DNA of 64,000 nt from JAHIKV01 sp963733145 (GCA_963733145.1 CAVTCJ010000006.1:310001-374000); one strand, 5' to 3'; numbered from the stretch's first letter, positions 27,668-37,720 are shown. A program made the numbers and translations. The notes: generated by a model not told the origin, from the sequence alone.

Positions 27668-28312
27668 ATGCCCAGCACCACCGCCGACAACCGACGCGCC
27701 GCCCGCATTGCCCGGCTGCTGGCGGAACATTACCCCGACGCCAAATGTTCGCTGGACTTCCGCTCGCCGCTGGAGCTGCTCGTGGCCACGATCCTTTCGG
27801 CCCAATGCACCGACGAGCGGGTGAATCTGGTGACGAAGGCGCTCTTCCGCAAGTATCCCTCGGCGGCCCATTACGCGCGGGCCGAGTTGCCCCAGTTGGA
27901 GCAGGACATAAAAAGCACCGGATTCTTCCGCAACAAGGCCAAGAGCATCCAGAACTGCTGCCGGGAACTGTTGGACAAGCACCAGGGCCAAGTGCCGAAG
28001 GACATCGAGGAGCTAGTCTTGCTGCCGGGCATCGGCCGCAAGACGGCCAACGTGGTGCTGGGCACGGCCTACGGAATTTCCTCCGGCGTGGTCGTCGATA
28101 CACACGTCGGCCGGATCGTCCGCCGCCTCGGCCTTTCCGCCGAGAAAAATCCCGAGAAAGTCGAGCGGGATTTGATGCGGCTGTTCCCCGAAAAAGAGTG
28201 GATTGCGCTCAGCCATCGGCTGATCCAGCACGGCCGGGCGATCTGCACGGCGCGGAAGCCCAAGTGCGGCGAGTGCCCTTTGGAATCGCTGTGTCCGAAA
28301 ATCGGAGTCTAA
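27668..28312 (+). CDS. nth: Endonuclease III
   Basis: This 214-residue DNA glycosylase/AP lyase has the helix-hairpin-helix LLPGIGRKTANVVLG with the catalytic Lys, and the catalytic Asp in VVDTHVGRI. The C-terminal 4Fe-4S loop is complete: Cys-x6-Cys-x2-Cys-x5-Cys in CTARKPKCGECPLESLC. It removes oxidised pyrimidines in base-excision repair. The ATG at 27668 follows GGGAG seven bases away. It is intact and monocistronic, bordered by palindromes on both sides. Confidence 0.96.
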   Translation: MPSTTADNRRAARIARLLAEHYPDAKCSLDFRSPLELLVATILSAQCTDERVNLVTKALFRKYPSAAHYARAELPQLEQDIKSTGFFRNKAKSIQNCCRELLDKHQGQVPKDIEELVLLPGIGRKTANVVLGTAYGISSGVVVDTHVGRIVRRLGLSAEKNPEKVERDLMRLFPEKEWIALSHRLIQHGRAICTARKPKCGECPLESLCPKIGV

Positions 28313-28335
28313 TAACCGTCGGATCTGTTTGTTTG

Positions 28336-28404
28336 CGTTTAGCGGCCGTCGGTACGACGGCCCCGGCACTGCTTTAAGCCGCCGTGCCGGCGGCTGCTAA
28401 ACGG
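28336..28404. repeat. Palindrome, GTTTAGCGGCCG family
   Basis: GTTTAGCGGCCGTCGGTACG pairs with CCGTGCCGGCGGCTGCTAAAC. It lies between nth and dcd. Confidence 0.88.
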
Positions 28405-28430
28405 AGCATATAAAAGCCTCTTTCGAGTTC

Positions 28431-28466
28431 CATTCATCCCTCATCCTTCATCCCTCCTCCTTTCAC
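28431..28466. repeat. Heptanucleotide tandem repeat upstream of dcd
   Basis: CATTCATCCCTCATCCTTCA continues as TCCCTCCTCC; it reads as (CATCCYT)n with period seven and ends directly at the dcd ATG. It replaces any recognisable ribosome site. Confidence 0.7.
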
Positions 28467-29045
28467 ATGATCCTCTCCGGCCGCGAAATCAAACGACAGT
28501 TGGGCACGAACATCGCCATCGACCCGTTCGACGAGTCGAGGCTGAACCCCAACAGCTACAACCTCACGCTGCACGACGAACTGATGGTCTACGAGGAAGT
28601 CGTGCTCGACATGCGAAAGGCCAACCTGGTCCGCCGGATCTCCATTCCGCCCGAGGGGCTGGTGCTGCAACCGAACCAACTCTATCTCGGCCGGACGGTC
28701 GAACACACCGAGACGCACAACCTGGTGCCGATGATCGAGGGCCGCTCCTCGATCGGACGGCTGGGGCTGTTCGTCCACGTCACGGCCGGATTCGGCGACG
28801 TCGGCTTCCGCGGATATTGGACGCTGGAGATGTTCGCCGTCCAGCCGGTGCGGGTTTACGCCGGCGTCTCGATCTGCCAGATCTTCTACCACGACATCCG
28901 CGGCGACGTCACCGAGTACCACAGCGACAAGTATCAGAACAACACCGACATTCAGCCGAGTCTCCTGTTCAAGGAATTGAACCCGGAGTGCGAGCGCGAT
29001 CCGCAACTGAAGTTGCATTTCGGCATCGAGCGCTCGCACGGGTGA
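28467..29045 (+). CDS. dcd: dCTP deaminase (possibly bifunctional with dUTPase)
   Basis: This 192-residue protein matches the dCTP deaminase/dUTPase family: LNPNSYNLTLHDELMVYE, the active-site loop EGRSSIGRLGLFVHVTAGFG, and the Glu-containing FRGYWTLEM. In place of the usual Asp-Pro-Gly/Ala after HVTAG it has FGDVGFRG, similar to the bifunctional type, so dCTP-to-dUMP conversion is possible but not shown. The ATG immediately follows a period-seven repeat, and no ribosome site is visible. The gene is complete. Confidence 0.92.
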   Translation: MILSGREIKRQLGTNIAIDPFDESRLNPNSYNLTLHDELMVYEEVVLDMRKANLVRRISIPPEGLVLQPNQLYLGRTVEHTETHNLVPMIEGRSSIGRLGLFVHVTAGFGDVGFRGYWTLEMFAVQPVRVYAGVSICQIFYHDIRGDVTEYHSDKYQNNTDIQPSLLFKELNPECERDPQLKLHFGIERSHG

Positions 29046-29174
29046 CACAGTTTCCGGTTCACAACTGCGCGACGTTTGCCCGCCTTCAGGGAATCAACCG
29101 TCCAATCTGTTCCGCAAACCGCTTGCGGTTCCGCAATGAGATTACCGCGCGGAGTTGACCTGGATTCCGTATAA

Positions 29175-29633
29175 TCACGCTTTTCTTTCGCCCCAGGGCA
29201 GGCCGGCCCAAATTCGCGCGCTCATGCTCTGGTGCGGCGGAGGGACTTGCGCCAGATGACGGCAAGCGATTCGGGCCATCAGGCCCGCCCGTCGCGGCGA
29301 GCAGAGGAAGTGCATCGCCCCGGCCTCGCGTGCCGGCCATTCAATGTCGGCCTGAGCGCGTTTGGCCGCCACCGCCAGGCAAGCGGCGGGAAAATCCCGC
29401 GCCTGCCGGGCGACAAAACGCAACGTCTCGACAACGTCCCGCCCCAGTTGCACGACCACGAACGAGGCGGGACTGGCGATCAGCTCCCGGCGGCAATCGT
29501 CCAGCGTGCGGGTTTCCCACACGCGGACGCCCGCGCCGGCCAACTCCCGCCGCAGCGCCACGGCCCAGCGCCCGTCCCGCTCGCAGACGATCAATCGGGC
29601 GACGGCGATGTTTTCTTGAGAGTCGGCGTTCAT
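29175..29633 (-). CDS. Receiver-like protein lacking clear phosphoacceptor
   Basis: The 152-residue product has the alternating strand/helix pattern of a CheY-like receiver: ARLIVCERDGRWAVALRREL, VRVWETRTLDDC, ASFVVVQLGRDVVETL. The expected phosphoacceptor Asp at the end of strand 3 is replaced in FVVVQLG, and the acidic pair on strand 1 is reduced to ERD. It is therefore probably a pseudo-receiver. Its start at 29633 is about 110 bases downstream of the AAA regulator stop, on the same strand, so the two could form a regulatory pair. Assignment is by secondary-structure pattern only. Confidence 0.5.
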   Translation of the reverse strand: MNADSQENIAVARLIVCERDGRWAVALRRELAGAGVRVWETRTLDDCRRELIASPASFVVVQLGRDVVETLRFVARQARDFPAACLAVAAKRAQADIEWPAREAGAMHFLCSPRRAGLMARIACRHLAQVPPPHQSMSARIWAGLPWGERKA

Positions 29634-29639
29634 CGTTTC

Positions 29640-29750
29640 ACCGCGAAACCGCAAGCGGCTTGTTGCGTTCTTGCGAAGGTCGTCACATTGTTGGGGTGGC
29701 AGTTCAACTGCCACCCCAACGCGAATAGACTAACCACTAGCCACTACTCC
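29640..29750. repeat. Palindrome and heptamer repeat between the two regulators
   Basis: GGGGTGGCAGTTCAACTGCC ACCCC-type hairpin (about 29692-29720) is followed by ACTAACCACTAGCCACTA, a period-seven repeat touching the AAA regulator stop. A GCGAAACCGCAAGCGGCTT repeat is at about 29642-29661. Confidence 0.75.
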
Positions 29751-31259
29751 AGTCCCAACTGCAACATCCGCCGATAGAGCCGCGGCCGGGTGACGCCCAG
29801 CAAACGCGCAGCCCGGGCCTTGTTCCCTTTCGACCGGGCCAGAGCGCGGCGGATCAACTCGCGTTCCACCCGCCCTAGAAACTCGTCCAGGACGATGGTC
29901 TCGTCGACGCGATGCGGATGGGCAGCGGCCTGGGCCGCCAGCCGCAGGCGCTCGGGCAGATCGCCGGGGACGATCTCCCGGCCGGCGGCGCGGCGGTGCG
30001 CTTCGGTCACCACCTCGGCCAGCTCGTCGATATTGCCCGGCCAGTGATAAGCGTCGAGCCGGTCCAGCGCGGCTGGCGAAAAACCGCCGATCTGCCGCGT
30101 CCCCGCCGCGTTCCGCTCTTCGAGGAACAACTGAGCCAGCAGCGGGATGTCTTCGCGGCGCTGGACCAGCGGCGGCAGTTCAATGGTGATCGTGCTCAGC
30201 ATAGCGGCCAGTTCGGCGTGGAATTTGCCCCGCCGCGCCGACTCCACCAGCGGCTCGACCGCCGTGGCGGTCAGCCGCCAGGCGGAAAGCCGCTTCGTCA
30301 GGAGGTCGGTGAGTTGGACTTGCACGTCGGCCGGCAGTTCGTCCACTCGATGCAGCAGCAGGGTACCCGTGGCGGATTCCAAATCCAGCGCGGCGGCCTT
30401 TGCAGCGGCCGAGGCGAGGGCCTCCGGCAGATCGACGCCCAGCAGCGAGCAGTCCAACGTAGCCAATGTTGCGTCCGGGCTGAATTGACGGGTGCCACGG
30501 TTGGCTTGTCCAACCGTGTTTCCCGCACTGCTGGACAAGCCAGCAGTGGCACCCAATGTGTCAACCGAGGTCGGTTGAGGCACTAGCGTTGCGTCCGGGA
30601 AACGGGGACTGTCCCCTTTTCCACGAAACGCGCCGTAGTGAATGGCGGCTGCCAGATGCCGCCGTCCGCTGCCCGGGGGACCGATCAGCAGCACGCTCGA
30701 CCGGCAGGCGGCGGCCAGTTCCACCTGCCCTCGGGCGAGCCGCATGGCGGGTCCACTGCCGATCAGCCGATCGAACCGGTATCGGGCGGCAATCTCGTGG
30801 CGGAACCGACGGATATGCTCGTGCAGGACAGTGGCCCCGGAATTTGGGACATCCTCCGGGACTGTCCCCTTTTCCCCTGCCAGGTCTTCCGCATCGAGGA
30901 CGGCGACGATGGCGATTGGTTCCTCCTTATCTCCGCCCAAGGGGAAAAACCGGGCCCTGCGTTCGGCGAGTTGTTCAATCCCCTCGGCACCGCGAAACCG
31001 CCGCTTCAGTGATTTCGCCCGCCAAGACCCGAGGGGGGGGGCATAGGCCGGCGGCGACGGCTTCCAGGGCATCCGTCGTCGGTTCGGAATGATACGCGCA
31101 TCGTTTGCCCAAAAGCCAGTCCGCAGACGCGCCCAGCCACTCCCGGCAGGCCCGATTGAGAAACACGATCGTCAATTCCTCATCCAGGACGTAGAGCGGC
31201 CGAGCGGCCGAATCGAGCAGCTTGGCAAGCTCGGCGGAGTGGAGGCGTCGCGAAGGCAT
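29744..31259 (-). CDS. PAS / degenerate sigma-54-type AAA / Fis-HTH regulator, frameshifted
   Basis: The N-terminus (from 31259) is a PAS-like domain (ARPLYVLDEELTIVFLNRAC). The frame ends after about 94 residues and continues in another, with an indel near 31000-31040 where eight consecutive G occur. An AAA domain follows with Walker A GPPGSGRR. The GAFTGA loop needed to contact sigma-54 is not found, and the Walker B position reads GTLLLHRVDELP, lacking the usual Asp-Glu pair. The C-terminus is a good Fis-type helix-turn-helix (NKARAARLLGVTRPRLYRRM). It probably binds DNA without being a sigma-54 activator. Two palindromes are read in frame (about 30480-30625 and 30840-30880). It lies downstream of nuoN. 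Confidence 0.72.
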
Positions 31260-31320
31260 TTTCGGCTGAGCGTGGTAGACTTTTCCGCATGTGCGGCTTC
31301 ACTTCATCCTGATATGACAA

Positions 31321-33098
31321 CTAGTTGTCACTGTCGTCTGCGATAATACCATCGACAGCCGAAAATGAAAGCCTCTTGGGGCAGGAACTTGTTTTATCGC
31401 CGCCATTCCAAGCTGTGGGGCAGGTTGGGGTGGCGGCGGTTTTTTGGTGGCCTCCGAGCGGCGGGATTTCCAGTTTAGCCCCCGCGTCCACGCGGGATAC
31501 CCGTTTAGCCCCCGCGTCCACGCGGGGTAACGGTTGGTCCGCGGATGCTCCGGCTTTCATCAGCGGGCCGGGGAAGACCCCGATGCCAACGACCAGCAAT
31601 GCGGCTCGCCGCGGCCGCCGTCCACGCGCCCAGGCCGCCTTGCGCGGCGGGCGTAGCCAGCGGAGTGCGGAAGTACATCACCGCCACGATCCGCAGATAG
31701 TAGGCCGCGGCCACGGCGGCGTTGAGCACGCCGATGATCGCCCCCGCGACGAACCACCAGCGGGCCGCCGGCGCGGCGCCGGACAGGGAATTGACGTTCA
31801 ACGCGCCACCGAAGACCAGGAACTTTCCCCAGAAACCCGCCAGCAGGGGAATGCCGGCCAGGGAGAACATGCAGACGGCCATCGCCGCGGCGGGAACGGG
31901 GCGCGTGCGGCCCAGCCCGGCCAGATCGTCCACCGCGTCCAACCGGCGGTCCGCGCGGCCGAGATGTTCCATCACGGCGAAGGCCCCGATCGTGGCCGCC
32001 GCGTAGGTCGCCAGATAGAACCATAACGCGCTGAAGCCGTTCCACGCGCCGGGCGCGTCTTGTGCGGCCAGGCCCACGGCCAGCGCCAGCAGCATGTAGC
32101 CCGCCTGCGCGATCGACGAGTAGGCCAGCAGCCGGCGAAAATCGTCCTGCCACAGGGCCATCACGTTGCCGTAGCTCATCGTCAGCAGGGAAACGGCCAG
32201 GACCACCGCCCAGTTGTACGGTTCCAAGCCGGGCAGGGCGGCCGTGAGAATCCGGGCCAGGGCGACAAATCCGGCCGCCTTCGGCACCACCGACAACAAC
32301 GCCGCGTTTGCGTACGTCGTTCCCTGATAAACGTCCGGGGCGTAAAAATGGAACGGCACGGCCGTGATCTTGAAGCACAGGCCGCCGAAAATCAGCACCA
32401 GCGCCAGCCGGGCGAAGAGCGCGAACTGCGGCGGTGCGGCCGTCGTCCCGCCCAGCGCCGCCCGCACCGCGCCGAGCGCGGTCGATCCGCTCACTCCGTA
32501 GAGAAAACTGAATCCGTACAGAAGGATTGCCGAGGCCAGCACGCTGAGGAAGAAATACTTGGCGGCCGATTCCTGGCTCTCCACGTCGTTCCGGCCCAGG
32601 TAGAGCAGCACGTAGGTGGGAATCGAGATCAGACTCCAAGGCCACGAACAGCAGCACGACGTCCTCGGCCGCCGCGACGAGCATCAGGCCCGCGATCGTC
32701 AACAGCATCGTGCCGACGTACTCCGGCGTGCCGTCGAACTGCAAGGGCCGCCAGGCGAGCAAGGTCAGCAGTCCGCCGACCGCCAGGGCAAACCACTGGA
32801 TATAGAGTGTCAACGAGTCGCAGCCAAGCGACCCACCGAGGGGAAAATGCTGGGTGCCACTGCTGGCTTGTCCAGCAGTGCCAGCAACACTGCTGGACAA
32901 GCCAGCAGTGGCAACCAACGAGTCCGAAACCGCTGGATTTTGCAGCCACAGCGCGGCCGCCGCCAGCAGCAGTGCGGCGCCGGCGGTCAAACTCCATGCC
33001 CGGCGCGACGCCATGAACGCTCCGCCCAGATATATCGCCACCGCGGCGGCGATCAGCACGATCTCGGGCAGGAGCAGGCGTATGTCGGCGACGGTCAT
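31321..33098 (-). CDS. nuoN: NADH-quinone oxidoreductase subunit N, two frameshifts and in-frame repeats
   Basis: The start at 33098 opens a multi-helix protein (LLLPEIVLIAAAVAIYLGGA). Frames change at about 32634, where the expected LLFVALELISIPTYVLLYLG is broken by one extra base, and at about 31607. The middle frame has the antiporter-like core (FKITAVPFHFYAPDVYQG, RLLAYSSIAQAGYMLLA). After the second break the tail reads LLVVGIGVFPGPLM and then runs through repeats (PRVDAGAK twice). Another palindrome is read as ATAGLSSS...TAGQASSGTQ at about 32851-32915. NuoN is one of three proton-pumping antiporter-like subunits of complex I. It overlaps the nuoM stop region and ends the nuo operon. 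Confidence 0.88.
31478..31530. repeat. Tandem TTTAGCCCCCGCGTCCACGC repeat in the nuoN 3' end
   Basis: Two direct copies of TTTAGCCCCCGCGTCCACGC are read in frame as AGAK-VDAG-type residues in the NuoN tail. Confidence 0.75.
32851..32915. repeat. In-frame palindrome, GTGCCACTGCTGGCTTGTCC family, in nuoN
   Basis: GTGCCACTGCTGGCTTGTCC and its complement GGACAAGCCAGCAGTGGCA. A related copy is inside the AAA regulator (about 30485-30560). Confidence 0.85.
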
Positions 33099-33130
33099 TG
33101 GTTAGTGGCTAGTGGTTAGTGGTTCGTGGG
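33099..33130. repeat. Heptamer repeat at nuoN/nuoM junction
   Basis: GGTTAGTGGCTAGTGGTTAG TGG repeats with period seven. It encodes the last residues of NuoM (EPLTTSH) and ends at the nuoN start. Confidence 0.8.
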
Positions 33131-34916
33131 AAACGTCATGCGACTGCGGTTGCGGCGCGAGAGCCGCTTGCGGTTTCGCAGTGTCCGCAGTTTCGCAGGC
33201 CTCCATCACCGGGGCGATCAAATGATCGAGCGTCGGCTTCATCCGATCGAAGAAGAAACCGGGTTGCACGCCGATCCAGAAAATCATCACCACCAGCGGC
33301 GTGAGACAAAATATCTCCCGCGGCGAGAGATCGCGCACCGCCCCCTCTCCCTTTGGGAGAGGGTTAGATCCTTCGGTCCCCTCTCCCTTTGGGAGAGGGT
33401 TAGGGTGAGGGCCAGTGGATGAAGAATCGGAGATTTGCTGATTTGGGATTCGGGCCTGATGACGCGCATTTTCCGAATCCTGGCCAGCCCTCACCCCCGG
33501 CCCCTCTCCCAAAGGGAGAGGGGAGGTTTTCGGCATCTTCTCCGGTCCGAAAAAGATCCGCTGATACAACCACAGCATGTACCAAGCGCCCAGCACGACG
33601 CCGGCGAGGCTGAGGACGGCGATCGTGCGGAGTTGTCCGGCGTGGGGCGAGAGCGGTTCGGCCCAGCCGCGCTGGAAAACGCCCGCCAGCAGCGGGAACT
33701 CGCCGGCGAATCCGGCCAAGCCCGGCAGCGCGATGCTCGAGAGGGTGAACACCATCGTAAAGAAGGCCAGCCGGGGGAACCGCCGGGCCAGCCCGCCGAA
33801 GTCGGCGATCTCGCGGCTGTGGAACCGCTCGTAGAGCATCCCCACCACGGCGAACAGCCCGCCGGTGGCCAGCCCGTGGTTGACCATTTGCAGCACGCCC
33901 CCCTCGACGCTCAGGCGGTTGGCCGCGAAGAGCCCCAGTGCGACGAAGCCGAGGTGGCTGACGCTGGAGTAGGCGATCAGCCGCTTGAGGTCGCTCTGGG
34001 CCAGCGCGACCAGCGCCCCGTAGATCACGCCCGCCAGTGAAATCCAGAGCAGCCAGGGCATCAGCACGGCGGCGGCATCGGGCAGCATCGGCAGGCTGAA
34101 CCGGGCGAAGCCGTACACGCCCACCTTCAGCAACACGCCGGCCAGCAGCACGCTTCCCGCGGCGGGGGCCTCGACGTGCGCCAGCGGCAGCCACGTGTGC
34201 AGCGGCCAGAGCGGCGCCTTAACGGCGAATCCGGCGAACAGGGCAATGAAAATCCAGATTTGCAGCGTCGGGTCCATCGGCCGCAGCCGCAGCGCGGCGG
34301 TCAACTCGGGAATGGAGAACGTCAGTCGCCCCGCCGTCGCGCCGGTCGGGTGATGGTAGACCCAAAGCACGATGAACAGCAGCCCCAGGAACGTCAGCAC
34401 GCTGCCGGCGAGGGTGAAGAGGAAGAACTTTATCGCCGCCCAGCGACGATTCTTGCTCCCCCAGATGCCGATCAGGAAAAACAGCGGAATCAGCGTGAAC
34501 TCGAAGAAGACGTAGAAGAGAATAATGTCGCGGGCGAGGAATACGCCCAGCATCCCGGTCTCCAGCGCCAACAGCAGACGATAATACAAGGCCCCCTGTT
34601 CCTCGATCGCTTCCCAACTGAGCAGCACGGCCACGACCATCAGCAGCGCGGTCAGGGCGTACAACCACAGGCTCAGGCCGTCCAGGCCGACGCTGAAGCG
34701 GACGTCGATCGGCGTGCCGGTCCAGGCGAGCCAGGGCCAATCCGTAGCGGCGAAGGGGGCCGTGCCGCCGGGGTATCGCGCCGCCAGGAAGACCGCAACG
34801 CCTAACACTGCCAGTGTGACCGCCAGCGCAATGCGGCGCGCCCAATCGCGTCCGCCGCCGAGCAGCGCCGCCCCGGCCAAGGGGAGCAACAGCGATATTA
34901 GTAGCAACACATTCAT
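33102..34916 (-). CDS. nuoM: NADH-quinone oxidoreductase subunit M, with repeat-derived insert
   Basis: This 604-residue membrane protein starts MNVLLLISLLLPLAGAALLG. It carries the conserved NuoM core (WLPLAHVEAPAAGSVLLAGVLLKVGVYG, LIAYSSVSHLGFVALGLFA, and IYGALVALAQSDLKRL). Near residue 470 lies a non-family segment built from the CCCTCTCCCTTTGGGAGAGG palindrome (read as LPLGEGPGVRAG and NPLPKGEGT), with no stop or shift. NuoM normally ends about residue 500; the extra length equals that insert plus a tail encoded by heptamer repeats. It is a proton-translocating subunit of complex I. Its frame is intact. Confidence 0.93.
   Translation of the reverse strand: MNVLLLISLLLPLAGAALLGGGRDWARRIALAVTLAVLGVAVFLAARYPGGTAPFAATDWPWLAWTGTPIDVRFSVGLDGLSLWLYALTALLMVVAVLLSWEAIEEQGALYYRLLLALETGMLGVFLARDIILFYVFFEFTLIPLFFLIGIWGSKNRRWAAIKFFLFTLAGSVLTFLGLLFIVLWVYHHPTGATAGRLTFSIPELTAALRLRPMDPTLQIWIFIALFAGFAVKAPLWPLHTWLPLAHVEAPAAGSVLLAGVLLKVGVYGFARFSLPMLPDAAAVLMPWLLWISLAGVIYGALVALAQSDLKRLIAYSSVSHLGFVALGLFAANRLSVEGGVLQMVNHGLATGGLFAVVGMLYERFHSREIADFGGLARRFPRLAFFTMVFTLSSIALPGLAGFAGEFPLLAGVFQRGWAEPLSPHAGQLRTIAVLSLAGVVLGAWYMLWLYQRIFFGPEKMPKTSPLPLGEGPGVRAGQDSENARHQARIPNQQISDSSSTGPHPNPLPKGEGTEGSNPLPKGEGAVRDLSPREIFCLTPLVVMIFWIGVQPGFFFDRMKPTLDHLIAPVMEACETADTAKPQAALAPQPQSHDVSHEPLTTSH
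33335..33520. repeat. CCCTCTCCCTTTGGGAGAGGG palindromes inside nuoM
   Basis: At least three copies of CCTCTCCCTTTGGGAGAGGG type arms (about 33345-33370, 33380-33405, and 33495-33525) are read in frame in nuoM as Pro/Gly/Glu-rich residues. Confidence 0.85.
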
Positions 34917-34926
34917 GTTCTTATGT

Positions 34927-35030
34927 CCGTTTAGCGGCCGCCGGTACGGCAGCCAGCGCGACGGGACCGTCGTGCCGACGGCCGCTAAACGGTGATAATC
35001 CAGGCCGTCGTGCCGACAGCCGCTAAACGT
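34927..35030. repeat. Palindrome and half-palindrome, GTTTAGCGGCCG family, nuoM/nuoL junction
   Basis: A full copy (34927-34992) is followed by an extra right half (35003-35029: CCGTCGTGCCGACAGCCGCT AAAC). Confidence 0.88.
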
Positions 35031-35035
35031 CTAAA

Positions 35036-37056
35036 TTACATCAACATCATTCCCAACAAAATCAACACCCCGAAGACCATAGCCAGCGCGTAAAACTGGA
35101 TCAAACCGTTTTGCGACGGCCGCAAGACGGCCCCGGCCAGCTTGGGCATCCGGCCGCAGAGGTCCACCAGCGAGTCGATCGCGCGGCGGTCGAACCACGC
35201 CGAGATTCGCGCGAGGCTCCACAACGGCCAAATCACGATCGCGTTGTATAACGGATCGAAGAAGAACTTACCGAATGAGAGGCTGTAGAGACCGAAGACG
35301 TTCATCGCCCGGGTGAGCAGCGTGACGGCTTTTTCCCGGCCCAAATACAACAATGCCGTCGCCGCGATGCCGGCCAGGGTCAGCACCATTCCGGTCGCGC
35401 CGACGCGCCATTTTTCGGCTGCGCCGACCGCGTCATGGCCGGGATGAGCCAGAATGTCGAACGACGGCGCAAACGAGAGGAAATGGGCGAAGCCGTGCGT
35501 CCACTCGAAATATGCCCCAATGACGACCGACCCGAACGCCAGCACGACCATCGGCGCGGTCATCGACCCCGGTGCCTCGTGCAGGTGCCCGCCGGCCTCG
35601 GGCGGAATCTTTTCCTTGCCGTGGAAGACGAGGAAGAACGGCCGGAAGATGTAGAAGTCGATCAACACGACGCCCAGCAGAACGGCGAGATACAAGACGC
35701 CGTACAGCCCGCCGGCAGCCAGGCCCGAGCGGTTTTGCAGGCTTTCCAGGATGGCGTCCTTGCTCCAGAAGCCGGCCAAGGGGAACACGCCCGCTATCGA
35801 GAGGCAGGCCGCCAGGAAGGTCCAATAGGTGACGGGCATGCGGCGGCGCAGTCCGCCGAGCCGGCGGATGTCGATCACGCCTCCGGCGGCGTGCATCACG
35901 CTGCCCGCCCCGAGGAACAGCAGGGCCTTGAAGAAGGCGTGCGTCAGCAGGTGGAACATGCCGGCCGTAATGCCCAGCAGAGTGCCCGTGCCCAAGCCGA
36001 CGAACATGTAGCCCAGATGGCTGATCGTGGAATAGGCCAGAATCCGCTTCAGATCGGTCTGCGTAATGGCGATGATCGCACCGAGCAGGGCCGTCAGGCC
36101 GCCGATGGCCGCCACCACGAACTGGGCGTCCGGCGCCGAGGCGAACAGCGGCGTGCAGCGGGCGACCATGTACACTCCGGCCGTGACCATCGTCGCCGCG
36201 TGGATCAAAGCGCTCACCGGCGTGGGGCCTTCCATGGCGTCGGGCAACCAGACGTGCAGCGGAAACTGGGCGTCTTGCCGCAAGCCCCGCAGAACAGCAG
36301 CAAGCAGATCGCCGTGATCCGCCAGTCGCCGGCATGTTCGCCGACGTGCGAAAAGACCCCGCCGAAATCGAGCGTGCCGAACGTGGTCCAGATCAGGAAG
36401 ATGCCCAGGGCGAAGCCCACGTCGCCAATGCGGTTGACCAGGAAGGCCTTTTTGCCGGCCGCGGCCGCCGCCGGCCGCTCGTACCAAAAACCGATCAGCA
36501 AGTAGCTGCACAGCCCGACCAGCTCCCAAAACACGTACAGCAGCAGGAAATTGCTCGCCGAGACGAGCATGGTCATCGAGAAGACGAACAGGCCGACGTA
36601 GGCGAAAAACCTCCAGACGCCCGGATCGCCGTGCATGTAGCCGATCGCGTAGATCGCCACCAGCGAGGAGACGCAGGTGACGATCAACAGCATGATGACC
36701 GTCAGCGGGTCGGCCCGGAGCGAGACGTCGATGTTGAAATTGCCCCAGCCGGGCGTTTTGGCCTGCTCCGCGCCGACGGCCGGCATGGCGTCCGGGACAC
36801 TGGCCCAGGACCACAGCGAGAAGACCTGCTCGACGCTTTTCGGTTGGCCCGATCCGGCTTTGGTCTCGCTGGCATCGACCAGCTTCTGCACCTGGAACAG
36901 CAGCACCAAGCCGGCCACGAAGCTCAGCACCAGCGCGGCTACCACCGGCGCGTAGCTCCGCCCGCGCAGCAGCCGCGGGCCGAGCACGGCCGCAGCCACC
37001 GCCGCAGCCAGCGGCAGGGCGGGAATCAGGATCAACAGTGTTTTAATGTCAAACAT
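35036..37056 (-). CDS. nuoL: NADH-quinone oxidoreductase subunit L, frameshifted
   Basis: The start at 37056 (MFDIKTLLILIPALPLAAAV) leads into the NuoL core: IVTCVSSLVAIYAIGYMHGD, LGVCSYLLIGFW-like, KAFLVNRIGDVGFALGIFLI. At about 36275 a one-base loss splits the family-wide motif FCGACGKSAQFPLHVWLPDA, after which the other frame continues DAMEGPTPVSALIHAATMVTAG and LIAYSTISHLGYM. Repaired length is about 673 residues, normal for NuoL with its lateral helix. NuoL is the distal proton pump of complex I. It lies between two palindromic elements in the operon. Confidence 0.92.
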
Positions 37057-37086
37057 GAAACGACAAATGAAGGATGTCGTCGATCA

Positions 37087-37152
37087 GTTTAGCGGCCGTC
37101 GGCACGACGGCCAAAGTCGGCTACGGGCCGCCGTGCCGGCGGCCGCTAAACG
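37087..37152. repeat. Palindrome, GTTTAGCGGCCG family, nuoL/nuoK junction
   Basis: GTTTAGCGGCCGTCGGCACG... pairs with CCGTGCCGGCGGCCGCTAAAC. Confidence 0.9.
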
Positions 37153-37191
37153 GTTTCTAATCGGATTTGCGTGCGTCATTCCTCCATTCTC

Positions 37192-37641
37192 TCAAACATT
37201 TGGCCGATGTTCAGTTTCTTCCTCGGAGATTTCGGGTTGCACGCCGGCGGGGGGCAGATGCGGCCATGGCCCGTGCCGGCCTCTCTGTTCCTCGGGCAGC
37301 GGCTTTTCGCGGAACGGCGGCTGGTTGGCCTCGCGCAAAAAGTTCCAGGCGGCGATGTCCAGGCTGCCGCGGCGGCGAAACAGCACCAGCACCAGGGCCA
37401 GGGCAATAGCCGCGTCGCAGGCCGCCACGGCAATGATGAACAGCACGAACGCCTGCCCGCCGAAGTCGTTGTGGAACCGCCCCCAGGCGGCCAGACTCAA
37501 CGACACGCCCTGCAACATGATCTCGGCCGAAAGGAACATGACGATCATGTTCCGCCGGCTGACGAAACCGATCAGCCCCACGCCGAAGAGCATGGCGCCG
37601 ACGAGCAGGTAATCGTTAAGTAGGGCGATTTCGGGGTGCAT
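37192..37641 (-). CDS. nuoK: NADH-quinone oxidoreductase subunit K with extended tail
   Basis: The first about 100 residues are a typical NuoK with three helices and conserved acidic residues (LNDYLLVGAMLFGVGLIGFV, MIVMFLSAEIMLQGVSLSLA, FVLFIIAVAACDAAIALALV). The protein then continues about 50 residues longer than the family norm, with a Pro/Glu/Arg-rich soluble tail ending EISEEETEHRPNV. NuoK carries part of the proton path in complex I. It is separated from nuoJ by a palindrome (37651-37720). Confidence 0.9.
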   Translation of the reverse strand: MHPEIALLNDYLLVGAMLFGVGLIGFVSRRNMIVMFLSAEIMLQGVSLSLAAWGRFHNDFGGQAFVLFIIAVAACDAAIALALVLVLFRRRGSLDIAAWNFLREANQPPFREKPLPEEQRGRHGPWPHLPPAGVQPEISEEETEHRPNV

Positions 37642-37650
37642 GATTCCTTT

Positions 37651-37720
37651 GTGGGAGGCGACTCCTGTCGCCGATCTAAATGCGGTTCCAGTCCAATCGG
37701 CGACGGGAGTCGCCTCCTAC
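37651..37720. repeat. Palindrome, GTGGGAGGCGACTCCTGTCG family, nuoK/nuoJ junction
   Basis: GTGGGAGGCGACTCCTGTCGCCGA and TCGGCGACGGGAGTCGCCTC CTAC are inverted arms either side of a short spacer; arms are at 37651-37674 and 37697-37720. Confidence 0.88.
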
